Source: Brachyhypopomus gauderio
Taxonomy: Eukaryota; Chordata; Actinopteri; Gymnotiformes; Hypopomidae
DNA: 64,000 nucleotides
Assembly (NCBI RefSeq): GCF_052324685.1
Contig: NC_135220.1
Coordinates: 11,420,300-11,484,299, forward strand
Direction: 5' to 3'
A model generated the notes under the pieces. That model was given only the letters and a program-made list of their open reading frames with translations, was not told where the DNA came from and ran no database searches. Positions 1 to 11,850 of this stretch are shown here, in pieces. The first letter of the stretch is position 1. The number at the start of each line of letters is the position of its first letter. The translations under genes were made by a program, and so were the position numbers.

Positions 1-262
1 ACCAGTGTCTGTCACCTGAGCCCAGACCCAGAGGTGGCAGCAGGCAGTGCCGTGTGGCCTCTGTGTGACACACCGAGCTGTGTGCAGGTCCAGAACTGTA
101 GGACATGAGCAGGACCCAGACGCCGTGGAACTGAGAAGATACTTTGAAGAATCTTTTAGTCGTGTGCGTGAACACGTAAGATGACCTGATAGTGTTCTGC
201 ACATGATCTCAGGTCTTAAGAGAGCAACTGGGTTAGCCACGTGCATGTCCACAGCTACTGTC

Positions 263-263
<1 letters not shown>

Positions 264-330
<67 letters not shown>
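264..330. repeat. (TG)n microsatellite
   Basis: Uninterrupted TG dinucleotides, about 33 copies, inside the foxo1 intron. Confidence 0.95.
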
Positions 331-338
<8 letters not shown>

Positions 339-614
339 TCTTATTCGTGGTTGCGTGAATGAGTGATTCCTGCACTGATGAGAGATAACACCTACACTAG
401 CTGAACACTAAAGACCTCCCCTAATGACTCATACCTCTCAAAGGTAGTGTGTGTGCGTGCGTGTGTCTGTCTGTCTGTATGTCCCTTTAAGCTTTGCTGG
501 CTTCATATGACACAGAAAGAGTTTTCTTCCTGAGATCCTGCATTGTCTTTGTATGGTGTTAGTGGACTGGGGTTCTGCTACAGTAGCGGCAGATGCCAGA
601 TGGCCCCATACATA

Positions 615-618
<4 letters not shown>

Positions 619-703
<85 letters not shown>

Positions 704-780
704 TTCTCTCCGTCTCTCATTTTTTGCCCTTCCCTCTCTGCCTGTGCCAGCACCACTGGAGGTATTGCTACACATGAGTA

Positions 781-815
<35 letters not shown>

Positions 816-1252
816 ATACACACATACACAATGAACCCAACGACCCTTTGCTCTTAGCAGGAAAACATTCTAACATCTCCTCCTCTCTGCTCCCCACATT
901 TTGTCTGCCCCCCCATTCTTTGTGCACGTACCCCTTTCCTGTCTCGAGCCCAAAGCGTCTCTCCTCCTCTCTCTCTCTCTCTCTCCTTCTTTCTCCTCCT
1001 TCTCTCTCTCTCCCTCCCTCTCTTTCCATTTGTCTCATTCTCTCTCTAACGTTTATCCCCCTCTCATTCTCTTTCACTCCCTTTTCCTGTCTGCCCTTTT
1101 CTGTCTTTTTGCATCTCCTTCTCTCAATTCAATCTCAGTTCAGTTCAGGGTAGTTTTATTGGCAGGACCGTATCAGAGACAAGTTAGCCAATGCAAATAC
1201 ATCTTGGAGCTGAACATGTAACAGTAACAATAAAGTTTTTAATGTCTCTCAC

Positions 1253-1290
<38 letters not shown>

Positions 1291-1420
1291 CCCTTCTCTA
1301 TTCCTCTATCTCTCCTTCTTTCACTCTCTCCCTCCATTTGTCTCTCTCCCTTCCTCTACCCTTCCCTCTCTCTCTCCTTCTCGGGTTTCTGAGCTTTGGG
1401 GATCTCCACACTCTGTGGGC
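619..1420. repeat. (CT)n tract and 0.8-kb pyrimidine-rich block
   Basis: A pure CT tract at about 619-700 is followed by a CA tract at about 786-812 and then by several hundred bases of CT-rich, nearly purine-free sequence up to about 1420. Such polypurine/polypyrimidine blocks can form triplex DNA (known property). The ORFs through it are artefacts of the repeat. Confidence 0.85.
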
Positions 1421-2726
1421 CATCTCCTCCTGACAGCCCATGGAAAACCGTTATGGCTGATGGGACTTAGCACCCAGGTGACGTGTTTCCAGTGTCCTAC
1501 CAGTTCACTACGCTATATGGGAAACTTCCACTGTCTCCCGTAGGACTAATCCATTAATGCAATTAAATACAAGAACTGATTGGTGTCTTCTGAGGACCGA
1601 TGCTACATATTCAGAGTAATGGAGTCTCGTGACAAGTCCACTGGGGCTGTAGAACTCTCGAGATGGGGCTGAGAGCTCTGGAACTTGTGTCCCAAACAAA
1701 GCAATCACATTTTAAGAACTTCACTTTGAATCTGTGATAGATTGTTTTTGTCTTTTGTGTGCGAGCGGGGGCTGGGTACTTCCATGATGGTGTCACTGCT
1801 ATCGCTTCCTTTGGCCTGGAATCCAAAGGTAGCTGGAGATCACTTTACTATGACCTCTCAATGACCTCTCATTCTGGCTGGTGCGCCTTTTCATCCATCC
1901 TCCGGAATCCACTTCCTGCATGACAGGAAATGGAATGTCCTCTGCCCTGGCAACTTCCGCCTGTCTCTCTGGTCACTTCCTGTTTATAGGCCAAGGTTAG
2001 AATTCCATAAACAAGGAAGGGCCTTGTGGTCCAGCATGGCTGGTATTTTAGAAATGTACACATGTGGTTAATGAGTCTGGAGTGTGAGACGTCTGTGGTT
2101 GCAGAAGGCCGGCCCTGTTGGCCTCCCACACAGCAGACTCTGGCCAGCACTCTGCGCCTGATAAAGTCTGTGCGGCTTGTTTGCGACAGACATGCCGGTC
2201 AGAGTGAGTGTGTGTTCTGGGTGGAGCGATACACATGTCCATGCTCCGCCTGGGTGTAGCCGCCGGGAGCCCCACAGGGGGGCGTGTTGGACGGAGGGGG
2301 GAGTCTCCTGCTCATTTTACTGGACAGTTTTGTCCACTCTGATGGTTTCATGTCCTCGTTTGTGTCTCCGTTACTCCGTTAGTGCAGCAAGCACTGATCT
2401 GGTGTCAGACTCCACCAGGCATGCGTGGATCCTTGCTAATTGTGTGTAGGGAAGCTGAACGGGTCTGGGAACAGAACCTTTGCTCTGCTGTTCTGGAGGG
2501 TCAGATGGTGCGTTAGCCGACGGACGCCTTGTGGACGCTCACTCTGTTGTTGTTGCTATGGGAATCTTTCCCTCTCTCATGCCCTCATGCTGATGTAACT
2601 GATACTGGGAACCCCGTGGTGGTGATGGCAGGCTTTGTTGTGCAGTAAACAATTGTGTGTCTCTCCAACAGCTGTTTTCTCATGAGGTGGTGTTTACAAA
2701 GCTAACACGTCTTTCTCGTCCATTCT

Positions 2727-2728
<2 letters not shown>

Positions 2729-2775
<47 letters not shown>

Positions 2776-2936
2776 TGTAAGTGTGCATGTGTGTGTTTCT
2801 ATCTTTGTCTGTCTGTCACCGCAGGTCTAGCCTGGGTGTGAGTAGAAAACGTGGGCCAGACATAATATCATTAGTGAAGGATGTGTGTGTGTACATAGGT
2901 GTGTGTGTGTGTGTGTGTGTGTGCAAGAATGCAGGA

Positions 2937-2977
<41 letters not shown>

Positions 2978-3103
2978 ATGTGAGTGTGTGTGTGCGTGCA
3001 TGTATGTGTGCATGCAAGAATGCAGGATGTGTGTGTGTTTTTGTGTGTGTGTTCGTGTGTATGTGAGTGTTTGTGTGCATGTGTGTGTATGTGTTTTTGT
3101 GAG

Positions 3104-3168
<65 letters not shown>

Positions 3169-3169
3169 T
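2729..3169. repeat. TG-rich compound microsatellite
   Basis: Several TG runs are interrupted by short copies of a GCAAGAATGCAGGATGT segment (about 2923-2940 and 3014-3030), indicating duplication of a larger unit within the tract. Confidence 0.9.
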
Positions 3170-3285
3170 CACACAGTAACAGCAGAGTGATCCACATGTG
3201 ATAACAGCTTAATGTTAATAAATTCTGTAAATAACGTTAGTAAGTCAGTAGTAACATATCACAGGCAGCAAACAGATCTAAAGTG

Positions 3286-3286
<1 letters not shown>

Positions 3287-3380
<94 letters not shown>
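3287..3380. repeat. (TG)47 abutting a splice acceptor
   Basis: A pure TG tract of 47 copies ends five bases before the AG acceptor of the foxo1 exon at 3386. No separate polypyrimidine tract lies between tract and acceptor. Confidence 0.95.
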
Positions 3381-3382
<2 letters not shown>

Positions 3383-3385
3383 CAG

Positions 3386-4945
3386 AACTCCATCAGGCAC
3401 AACCTGTCGCTGCACAGCCGCTTTGTGCGTGTGCAGAACGAGGGGACGGGGAAGAGCTCCTGGTGGATGTTGAACCCGGAGGGCGGGCGGAGCGGCAAGT
3501 CCCCCCGACGCCGGGCCGCCTCCATGGACAACACGGGCAAGTTCACCAAGAGCCGAGGCCGCGCCGCCAAGAAAAAGGTGAGGGAGGTGGAGACGTGGGC
3601 GGAGGCTTCCTCCACCTGCCGGGAGCCTCCAGCGTCTGTAATACGAGGTGGTGCCTTCATGTATGAAGTGAGTTGTACAGAGGTTCTGCTGATGGTGGAG
3701 GTTCTCACGTGGTCTCCATGTTTCGGCAGGTGTGTCCGCAGGGCGGTTTGGATGGCGGTTCTAACAGCCCGGGCTCCCAGTACTCCAAATGGCTCGGCAG
3801 CCCAAACTCCCACAGCAACGATGACTTCGAACCCTGGACGACGTTCCGTACCCGCGCCAGCTCGGACGCCAGCACGCTCAGCGGGCGCCGCTCGCCCTAC
3901 CTGCCCGAGGAGGACCTGGGAGAGGGCGCAGACATGCACATGGGCTACCCGGGCACGCCCTGCGCCAAGCTGGGGGCCACCCTGCCCAGCCTGTCGGAGG
4001 TGGCCGGCTCACTGGGTCACCATGGACCCAAAAGTGCCATGATGGAGAACCTGCTGGACAACCTAAACCTGCTGTCACCTAAGAGCAGCGGACAGGGAGG
4101 TCAGGAGGGCCTGGCGGCCCAGGGCCCCCCGCTGGGACACGCCGGCTCCCCCTACGGCCCCTACAGCTCCGGTCTGGGACCCAAACAGGACTTCCATAAG
4201 TGGCAGAGTGGCATGACTGGCCTGAGCCCCATATCCATGCAGACACTGACGGACAGTAAGTCTGGGGGATATGGGTCCTTCCTGGGGCAGTATAACTGCC
4301 CCACTGGCCTCCTAAAGGAGCTGCTGACCACCGATGCTGATCAGCGCGGGGACATTTTGCCCCGTCTGGAGTCTGTGGGGCAGCAGGGTGTGGCAGGAAT
4401 GAGAGCATTGCCTGCGTATAATGCTCAGGGGCAATTAGGGCAAGGGGGGAAAGGAATTGCCCCTCACACACATGGTCACCCCCACTCACACGGACACCCA
4501 CACGTACCATCCCGGCCACTGCACGTTCAGCTGCCCTCCACAATGGGCATGAACGGCTGTGCCCATTTGCCCCTCGTGCATCACGGTAACCATGGCAACA
4601 TGAAGCTGTACCCTCACCAGCCCCAAGGACAGATAGCTCACCTGGGAGGAGGAGCCATGGACACGGTCTCTCCTCATTTCTGCCGTATCAATGGCAACGG
4701 CTTCCATAGACATGCTCCAGTCCTTCATCATCACCATCACAGCCCTCTGGAACGGTTGCCTAGTGACCTGGACGACATGTCAATCGAGCGACTGGAGTGT
4801 GACATGGAGACGGTGCTTCATGACACACTAATGGACGGAGATGCACTGGACTTCAACTTTGACCCCATGTCCAACCAGCAGGGATTCACACTCACAGAAG
4901 TCAACCAGGGGGTCAAGACCTCCTCACACAGCTGGGTGTCAGGAT

Positions 4946-4947
<2 letters not shown>
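3386..4947 (+). CDS. foxo1: Forkhead box protein O1, partial (second and last coding exons)
   Basis: FOXO1 is an insulin/AKT-regulated forkhead transcription factor that shuttles between nucleus and cytoplasm. Two exons are seen: 3386-3577 (64 aa) and 3730-4947 (405 aa, stop TAA), joined in phase 0. The first carries the second half of the forkhead ([11 protein letters not shown], then [15 protein letters not shown]), the AKT site RRRAAS and basic NLS residues ending [10 protein letters not shown]. The second carries SPGSQYSKW, the third AKT-type site RTRASS, a nuclear export segment [11 protein letters not shown], the LLKELL motif, the acidic transactivation segment [16 protein letters not shown] and the C-terminus SHSWVSG. 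The C-terminal half matches FOXO1 better than FOXO3 or FOXO4. Exon 1 is outside the window. Odd points are an additional 152-nt intron (3578-3729) and two His-rich stretches. Paralogue (1a or 1b) cannot be decided. Confidence 0.93.
3578..3729 (+). other. foxo1: Additional short foxo1 intron with tandem acceptors
   Basis: The donor AAG|GTGAGG follows the KKK codons and the acceptor TTCGGCAG lies at 3722-3729. A second AG at 3740-3741 would also keep phase 0 and drop four residues (VCPQ). Retention would shift the frame because 152 is not a multiple of three, so splicing is required. As far as I know, mammalian FOXO1 encodes this stretch in one exon. Confidence 0.8.
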
Positions 4948-4986
<39 letters not shown>

Positions 4987-5085
4987 TATATATACAGAAT
5001 ATTTATAAAGACAGAAGAGTAAATCTACACCATGATGTACGAAGTTTTTAGAGTGTCTCCAGGACACCCCAAGGCACAACTCATG

Positions 5086-5172
5086 TGTGAGGTGTGTGGT
5101 AACTCTAGTGTGAGGTGTGTGGTAACTCTAGTGTGAGGTGTGCGGTAACTCTAGTGTGAGGTGTGCGGTAAC
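5086..5172. repeat. Short minisatellite in the foxo1 3'UTR
   Basis: About four copies of a unit containing GTGTGAGGTGTGTGGTAACT in tandem, roughly 24 bp each. Confidence 0.8.
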
Positions 5173-6833
5173 AGACAGAGAGCAGCTGAGCATCACTGCT
5201 GGGACGTCACCATCACGGTCCTGACAGGACGACCGTCTCTGTAGCACCACACAGAATCCACTCATGACAGAGTCCTGCATCTCCAGGTAGAAATGACACG
5301 GGACCTCCTCGATTCCAGCACTCTCTTCATCAATCGCTCCTCCCTTCTCTCCTCACATCTGTGGGCTCCCTCCTTCCTGAGTTTTATTAAGGTCAGCTAC
5401 TCCCTCCCAGACGCATATATTAACCATTACAAATGTACCTAGATCTCACTGCAGTTGGCTTAAACAGAATGTCCATGTGTTCAATGTCAAAGCTGAGATC
5501 TGGACTTCTTGTCATCACTGTCTGTTTCTCATTAATATGATTGAGTGGGTCTCGCTCATATATCTGATGGATTTGATCCAAGTATACTGATAAATGATTT
5601 TGTCTCATTATTATTAGTAATAATAATATATTTTATAATAATAATAACAATAATAATAATAATATCTGCCGTGGCTAGTCAGTGGTATGGCGAGTCTAAA
5701 AAAAATCTGGCCAAATTGTTTTGTGTTTATTTTCCTTTTCCATGTTTTGTTCATATGTTATAGAATTTTGACTGCTGAACTGGAATGTCCTCCAGTGTTC
5801 AACACAGAGTACCACTGACTCATATTCATATGTTATAGGCTTTACTGCCCTTTGTATATTTTTCTTGTATATAAATTGTAATTGGTTTGTACTGAACATG
5901 TATTTGATGGTCTGACCTATTCTATTTAAAAAAAAAAACCTGGAATTTTTCTAGCACTTATGACAACTATTTTAGATACAGTTCAGATGGGAATTGTTAA
6001 GGTCGTCATAACCAGGAGATGTTGTCCGTCTTAGTCAGAGCTTTGTGTGGTTCACTCCAGTGAATGTGTGACCAGATACTTTACAAAGCTAATAGTGTGC
6101 CTTTGCTCTCTGAGCTTTCCTGTTGTTTTTTTTTTTTTTTTTTTTTTTTAGCTTTTCTCTGTTTTTAGAGCTTTTATCTCTGTTTTTAGAGCTTTTATCT
6201 CTGTTTTTAGAGCATTCAGACTGAACAAATCTAGAATCAGCCAGACAGGATGAAGGTCTGGAATTTTCCAGCAGTTTCCACAGACCTGCAGGTGATTCTG
6301 GGGTGTTTTCTGCCTCACCTCTCAGTGCTGCTCAGGCGTAACTGACACAAGCCGTCAGTGTCTGTGCTATGAAGGTGTTAAGAAATATGATTTAAGTGGG
6401 TTTGTGTTGTTTCCTGTGGTATTATTGTGCTTCGTCAGTGTCAGTAAAATGTCAGTGGATGCCTCTCTTTTCATTCAGGTGTACAGACACACACTCTTTC
6501 TCTCGCTCTCGCTCTCTCTCTATCTCCTTCTCTCTCTCTTTATTATCTCACTGTGCCTCTGAAGTTCTTAATAGGCTGACAGAACAATGAAGAAATACCA
6601 TGAAGATTTTATAATGTAATCTCTGAAAATACGGAACTCATTTATAAAGAATCTATTTTAAAATGTGTGTTTATAAATCTCGACATTTTAAACTGGGAGA
6701 TTTGTCATGTATTTATTACTAATGATATTTTTGAATATTAAACTTGCTTTGTTTTGGTGTTGCTCTGGTAGTGTTTAGCAACTACTTCTGAGATTATGTG
6801 GCGTTGCACAGTGCTTATTAATGTTAATTTTTT

Positions 6834-6841
6834 TGTAAATA
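6834..6841 (+). promoter_or_regulatory. Pumilio-type element TGTAAATA
   Basis: An exact match to the Pumilio recognition element core TGTANATA, on the transcript strand in the likely foxo1 3'UTR. An eight-base motif can occur by chance. Confidence 0.3.
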
Positions 6842-7020
6842 GTTTTGATTTGTGTTTTTTGTCTTTATATAAATCTATTAATGTTCCAGGCTTAAATCTT
6901 TTACACATTTGTGTGTTGATTTGTTTTTTAATGTTTAATGAATTTGTTTGTCATTTGTTTATGAGGGTTTTTTGTTGATAATTGTACTTGCTGTTTGGTA
7001 TGTCACTGTAAACGGCTTTA

Positions 7021-8800
7021 CTACCTGAATTTTCACAGCATGTGTATCAGAAACACGTACCGTGCAAACTCCACAAAGAGCTGCTCTTCAGCAGAGAGGC
7101 TCCTCATGGGGAAAGTGCCTATTAGTACTGTAAATCACAGACACCAATGCTGAGTTCACATTCAACCAAGAAAATTAGCAACTTATGTGAAGCCATACGT
7201 GTGCATAAACGATCTCATGAACAGGAGACTAAAAGTGTCATTATTTATCATGTGTGTGTGTGTGTGTTTGGGTGTGTGTGGGTGTGCATGCACATATTCT
7301 CGGGAGCCGATATTCAGGATAATGGTGGCAATATCCAGTCAAAAGAACCAGTAATTCACGGTAAATTGAGGAGTTCTTGCCTTGATGGACCAGAGTGCTC
7401 CGTCACAGGACAAGGCGTCCCAGCTGGGTCTGACTTCCCCATCCAGGGCCTCTGTGCTCTGCCCAACGGAGGCTTCCTGGCTGGATCTACATCCCCCCAG
7501 CCGGGGCCTCTGTGGAGGGGCAGGGCTGGTGGAACGTGTCTAATATAAGACTTGCAGCAGGGTGGGCCCACATGCCCCCGATACCCTCACCCCCGTAGAC
7601 CAGCAGACGCAGCAAGAGGCACCGGCAGGTCATGTAAGGACAGTTACCACCGCATTCAGTTTTTGAGTCCATAACAGACATAAACTTACAAATTTTTTCT
7701 CACTCTATTTTTTTCGTGCTCTATGCAGTCCAGGTATTTTATGTCTTGTTCATCATTGCTCTCTGGACACATTTCTGCAGCACTGTGTACTGCAAACTGT
7801 GAATTCCACTGAAACCTGATTATTCAATACTAAGTTATGCTTGCAACAAATTATCTGCAGTGGTGTTTCTGATCCAAAGATATACGCAGACAGGATACAT
7901 ATTTCTTTACGGTCCGGATATAGGGTGGTGTAACTCCACTAATTTAACAGACTGTATATCTTTTGTCCTCTTGTAGGTTACTCTGGGGTTGGAGGCTGGG
8001 GTGGGGGGTTGGGGGTGCAGTTCCAGCTAAGTCCTTATATGAAGTGTATTTAAAGTGCAAGGAATATATTAGTCAGAGATGATTCTTACCTGCCTGAATA
8101 GAACTCCATTAATTCAGATTATGTTGACAGGAACTCATGTGTCAGAAACCAGTTCAGTTTAGCCGATGGCATGTGACATCCACATACAGGGACATGTGCA
8201 TGAAAGACTCCAAACCCTATCATGACGTAGTTCACCTCATAAAGGAGGAAGAGGCAATTTTCTCGCAATGCATGCGTCTCCCTTTAAGGGACATGTTTCT
8301 GAGTCCTGACGCTATACTTGGGGCTATGACGTCTCGCGCGCGTCCTGCCTCTGCGTTCATCACGGTGATTTCACTCATTCCGCTTTCATCTCGTGCTGCT
8401 TTCACCTCGGTCTTCCCTGTTTATGACAGTCAGACTTCTCTCTGACGTGTACTTTATAGTCCAAAGTTTCAGCGCACACATATAAACGGCACAACGCTAA
8501 GACACGCTAAAGAAAGCGCGTGGACTTGTGGAAACAGCGCGTTTTCAACCTCAGTACTCTGTTAGGCTTTTATGTGCGTTCAAAATGCGTCTGTTCCCTT
8601 TGATATTTTTCCCCTTTTCTCCTACATCACATACGCCCGACCCAGACTAAGACGAGGTTTTGATGTAGCTCCCATTACGGGGCGATTCATTCTGCTGTTT
8701 GGGGTTTTGCTGCTTGTAATGCCATCCATGTGAGGAATACTTTTTCTTAGCTCTTTGGTGCTAAATACAACTCCAGTCTGTGTAGATCCAGAAGAAATAT
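7021..8800. other. Intergenic, no recognised gene
   Basis: Contains a GC-rich stretch at about 7370-7640 and a CpG-containing stretch at about 8320-8560 with many CG dinucleotides (TCTCGCGCGCGTCC near 8332). I recognise no exon on the + strand. The CpG stretch could be a promoter, for instance of an unrecognised transcript, but nothing in the sequence proves it. Confidence 0.4.
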
Positions 8801-8805
8801 TTACA

Positions 8806-9309
8806 TCACTTGTCATTTCTCACACTCGGTGAGTGTAAAAAAAGAGAAGAGAACGAAGCAGCTCCGCTGAGAGGGGCAGAAACGTAATCCTCACGCACCA
8901 TTTCAGACGCGTCTTGGTTAGATGATGATCTAGTGTTGCTGGACCACATGTGGGATCTGATGGCGACGTTGGTGATAATGACCTCGCAGGCCTCGGAGAC
9001 CTTTAATGGCCCAGATAAGCGCTGGAGAGTCACTTCCTCTCTATCTGATGCTGTCAGCAGTCCCTCTCCAGAGTCAATCTCGCTCCTCTGACACGACAGG
9101 CAGAATCCTGAAATCTTCACATTCATTCTAGAAGCTTTGAGCATTTCAGCATTCACCCCGTTTTGCTCCGGTGTTTTTAGCACGCACGTTTTGTTTGTTT
9201 TTGTAAAACAGCACATTTTCAGTTGCTCATTAGTGATGGTGTCATGGAGAGAGCTCGTGAGAGGCCAAAGTCTACTTTTTAATGTGAGTTTTGCATGTGG
9301 AGTAACCAT
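8806..9309 (-). CDS. Unidentified open reading frame, possibly a real exon
   Basis: A minus-strand frame is open from an ATG at about 9309 (protein start MVTPHAKLTLKSRLWPL) to a TGA at 8806, about 167 residues. The open frame extends 39 codons further upstream and includes a hydrophobic stretch, but its start there lies in a 28-bp minisatellite. Composition is balanced and non-repetitive, with cysteines near the middle (CCFTKTNKTC, FCLSCQ), unlike the other random ORFs here. A second minus-strand frame (8622-8816) continues coding-like sequence in another phase, as an intron or frameshift would produce. I do not recognise a family. It may equally be chance. Confidence 0.22.
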   Translation of the reverse strand: MVTPHAKLTLKSRLWPLTSSLHDTITNEQLKMCCFTKTNKTCVLKTPEQNGVNAEMLKASRMNVKISGFCLSCQRSEIDSGEGLLTASDREEVTLQRLSGPLKVSEACEVIITNVAIRSHMWSSNTRSSSNQDASEMVREDYVSAPLSGAASFSSLFLHSPSVRNDK

Positions 9310-9380
9310 GGTGATCAGAAGCAGCGTGGAGGGTGTGTAAACTGAGACGAACAACGAGCTGAGATATGACAAGACCACAT

Positions 9381-9538
9381 GCCCCTCTCTAAGGGCACTA
9401 CATACAGCTCCCCTCTCTAAGGGCACTACATACAGCTCCCCTCTCTAAGGGCACTACGTACAGCTCCCCTCTCTAAGGGCACTACATACAGCTCCCCTCT
9501 CTAAGGGCACTACATACAGCTCCCTCTCTAAGGGCACT
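9381..9538. repeat. 28-bp minisatellite
   Basis: About five and a half tandem copies of a 28-bp unit containing CCCCTCTCTAAGGGCACTAC, one copy with ACGTAC instead of ACATAC and the last truncated. Confidence 0.92.
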
Positions 9539-11650
9539 ATACAGCAGAAGTGGGTGGCTATTTCTGGGTGCTGGTTCATAATTCAGCGTTCACTGAACCA
9601 AATTGTAAACCCTATATAGTCCAGCAGCACCTTTCTCATTATTTTCTCATTCTCCTGATGTGAACACAAGGTGGGAGATTTTTCCCCCTCCAAAAATCTC
9701 TTTCTCTCTCTCTCCCTCCTACTTTCTCCTCTCTCCTTCTCTCTCCCCTACTCTCTCTCCTTCTCTCTCTCCTTCTCTCTCCCCTACTCTCTCTCATTCT
9801 CTCAGTCCACGTGTGACACGTGTGAAAACCATTGATTTTATAACTTCTTCAAATGTTTAAATAATTAAACTAAATATGCACCACTGACTCATCTGCATAT
9901 ATGCTAATGATGGTCTTAAATAGTTTAACAGCCATTTATTTTCTTCTATTAATTATTTTTCATCCTTCTTCATCCATCCATCCTCCTATTGAAACCCATT
10001 GATTTTATAACTGCAGCAGTATAGATAGTACAGCTGAATCTGCGCTATTGACTCAACTGTATATATGCTAAATATGGTCTCATATAGTTAAACAACCTTT
10101 TATTTTCTCATGTTTGCTATTTTTTATCCCTTATCATCCCTGAACATAGAACAGCTACATTTGACACACTGACTGAACTGCAATACTGACTATCAGTTCA
10201 CATAGTTAACATTGTTGTCATGCTGTTACAATGGTCTTTGTGAAGTTTTGGTTGTGTTATGCCTTTAGCTCCATGGTGTGAGGGGTGTGGTATGGCTGAC
10301 CAGTCTGCCCCACGCATGGACAGCTGGGAGGAATCTTCCGGCAACTCCATGCACCTCAAATGAGAAAAAAAACCTCAAAAACCTCAAGGCATAATCAGCA
10401 TTCGCCACCTTTGACCCTCACACATTGCCTAACGTGGTCTGTCCACTAGATGAATGCTGTATTAGTGTTTAAAATATCCTGGTCTCTGCTTAGTGTCACT
10501 CATGTGATTTTAAGCTTTAAAGACATCAGTGTTATGGTTGTGTGCGTAATCTCACATTAGAGAAGTTTGGTGCATCTATTTAGTACAGTCTTTATATCTG
10601 CTGATGTATGGCTGTTAGGCTGAAAACATTTCACCATAATAATACTGCAATGGCTTTATTAAAATGGGAATTTGCACATTAAATATCAGTTAAAGGTATC
10701 AGAAGTGAATTCCACTCCATATTACCCAGCCAGCTGTGCTCCGTCAGCGCTAGCAGCTCAGCGATGGGTCGGGTGTCTTCTCTGAACCGCCGAGCATCAC
10801 AGGAAGGAGATGGAAAGTTAAGAGTCCCACAGCTGTGAAAACAGCGAGCAGGCCAACTGCTACATGACCCTGTCCCCTACCCAACGAGAGGAGGAACCCA
10901 CCCTGGGTGTGAAGCCAGGCTCCCAGCGGCACAAGCCAAGTTTCATGATATCAGTTCAATCACTAGTTAACATCGATAATTAATCGGTTTATACCATTTA
11001 TGCTGAATGCTCCAGTTGTTACATCTGTGGTGCAGTGGCGGAGATATAAATGACCATTACGTTTATGCAAATCAGCTCACCTTTCTGTTGTCATGATAAA
11101 GTACGTAAGTATAGTTTAGAGCATTATGAACTTAAATGTTGAGCAGATATAATCAACATGCGTCAAGTGAGTGTGTCTGTGGGTGTGTATGTGTGTGTGG
11201 TAGTTAATACTTCATTGACTGCTTTGAACGCAGTAATGGTGAATGTTTTTCAATGTAACCCCCTGCAGAGAAACAGGCTCTAACCTCAACCTCCACAGGC
11301 CTCCCTTTAATCATACGAGAACAGACTGATGACAGCTCCTGCACTGATCTCATATGGTGTGTGTTAAGCGATGTTTCTGTGTGTAGGTGTATGTGTGTAT
11401 GCGTGTGTATGTTGTGCAATATGGCTGTGTTGATATAAAGACCCCCAGGTGAGAACCAGCCCCCCAGCCCTGGCGTCCCACTGAAAGCCGCTGGCGAGCT
11501 GCCGTGAGTGGGCAGAGCTGCACCCTGGGGGGCCCTGGGGCCTGGCCGGGAATACTGCATGGGAATTAAACAGCTTAGCCTGAAAGCGCTTGGCTAATGG
11601 AGACAGTAGTGTGCAGACACATGAACCTCCAGTTATCTGAGGTGGAGCTG
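9539..11650. other. Intergenic, no recognised gene
   Basis: A CT-rich stretch lies at 9695-9805. Two related segments containing ATTGATTTTATAACT (about 9829 and 9998), each followed by TATATGCTAA, show an old internal duplication of about 170 bp. No coding exon is recognised. Confidence 0.5.
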
Positions 11651-11654
11651 ACAG

Positions 11655-11850
11655 ATGCGAGAAGAGGAGAGAGAGGGAGGAGCTACATGGAGGAGGAGAG
11701 GAGAGGGGGAGGAGCTACACAGAGGAGGAGAGGAGAGAGGGAAGAGCTACACGAAGGAGGAGAGGAGAGAGGGAGGAGCTACATGGAGGAGGAGAGAGGG
11801 AGGAGCTGCACAGAGGAGGAGAGGAGAGAGGAAATGCACAGAGGAGGAGG
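11655..11850. repeat. Purine-rich minisatellite
   Basis: About five or six diverged copies of a GA-rich unit of about 36 bp containing GGAGGAGCTAC. The + strand is nearly all purine. The ORFs reading RRGERE-type protein are products of the repeat. Confidence 0.85.

Larger units (their letters stand above)
1..3385 (+). other. foxo1: foxo1 intron 1, 3' part
   Basis: No exon is recognisable here. The stretch ends in an AG acceptor at 3384-3385 directly before the foxo1 exon that starts with codons for [15 protein letters not shown] genes split the forkhead domain with a long intron at this place, so this is the 3' end of that intron and exon 1 (N-terminus, first AKT site, first half of the forkhead) lies upstream. 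The content is mostly low complexity: TG, CT and CA tracts with ordinary AT/GC-balanced DNA at 1440-2700. Short ORFs in the tracts are repeat artefacts. Confidence 0.75.
4948..7020 (+). other. foxo1: foxo1 3'UTR (approximate extent)
   Basis: No coding potential follows the stop. The stretch begins with a (CA)n tract (4949-4982) and becomes AT-rich with T-runs (about 6125-6150), a triplicated 20-bp T-rich unit (about 6157-6210), an ATTAAA signal variant at 6737-6742 and a TGTAAATA element at 6834-6841. FOXO1 mRNAs have long AU-rich 3'UTRs, so an end near 7 kb is plausible, but the cleavage site is not visible. Confidence 0.5.

Noticed and set aside
543-1153. Ser/Leu-rich and Arg/Glu-rich ORFs
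   Set aside because: Translations of CT and CA microsatellites.
3212-4042. ORF running from foxo1 intron through the first exon into the next in a wrong frame
   Set aside because: After KKK it reads intron and then a shifted frame; splicing at 3577/3730 gives the FOXO1 protein.
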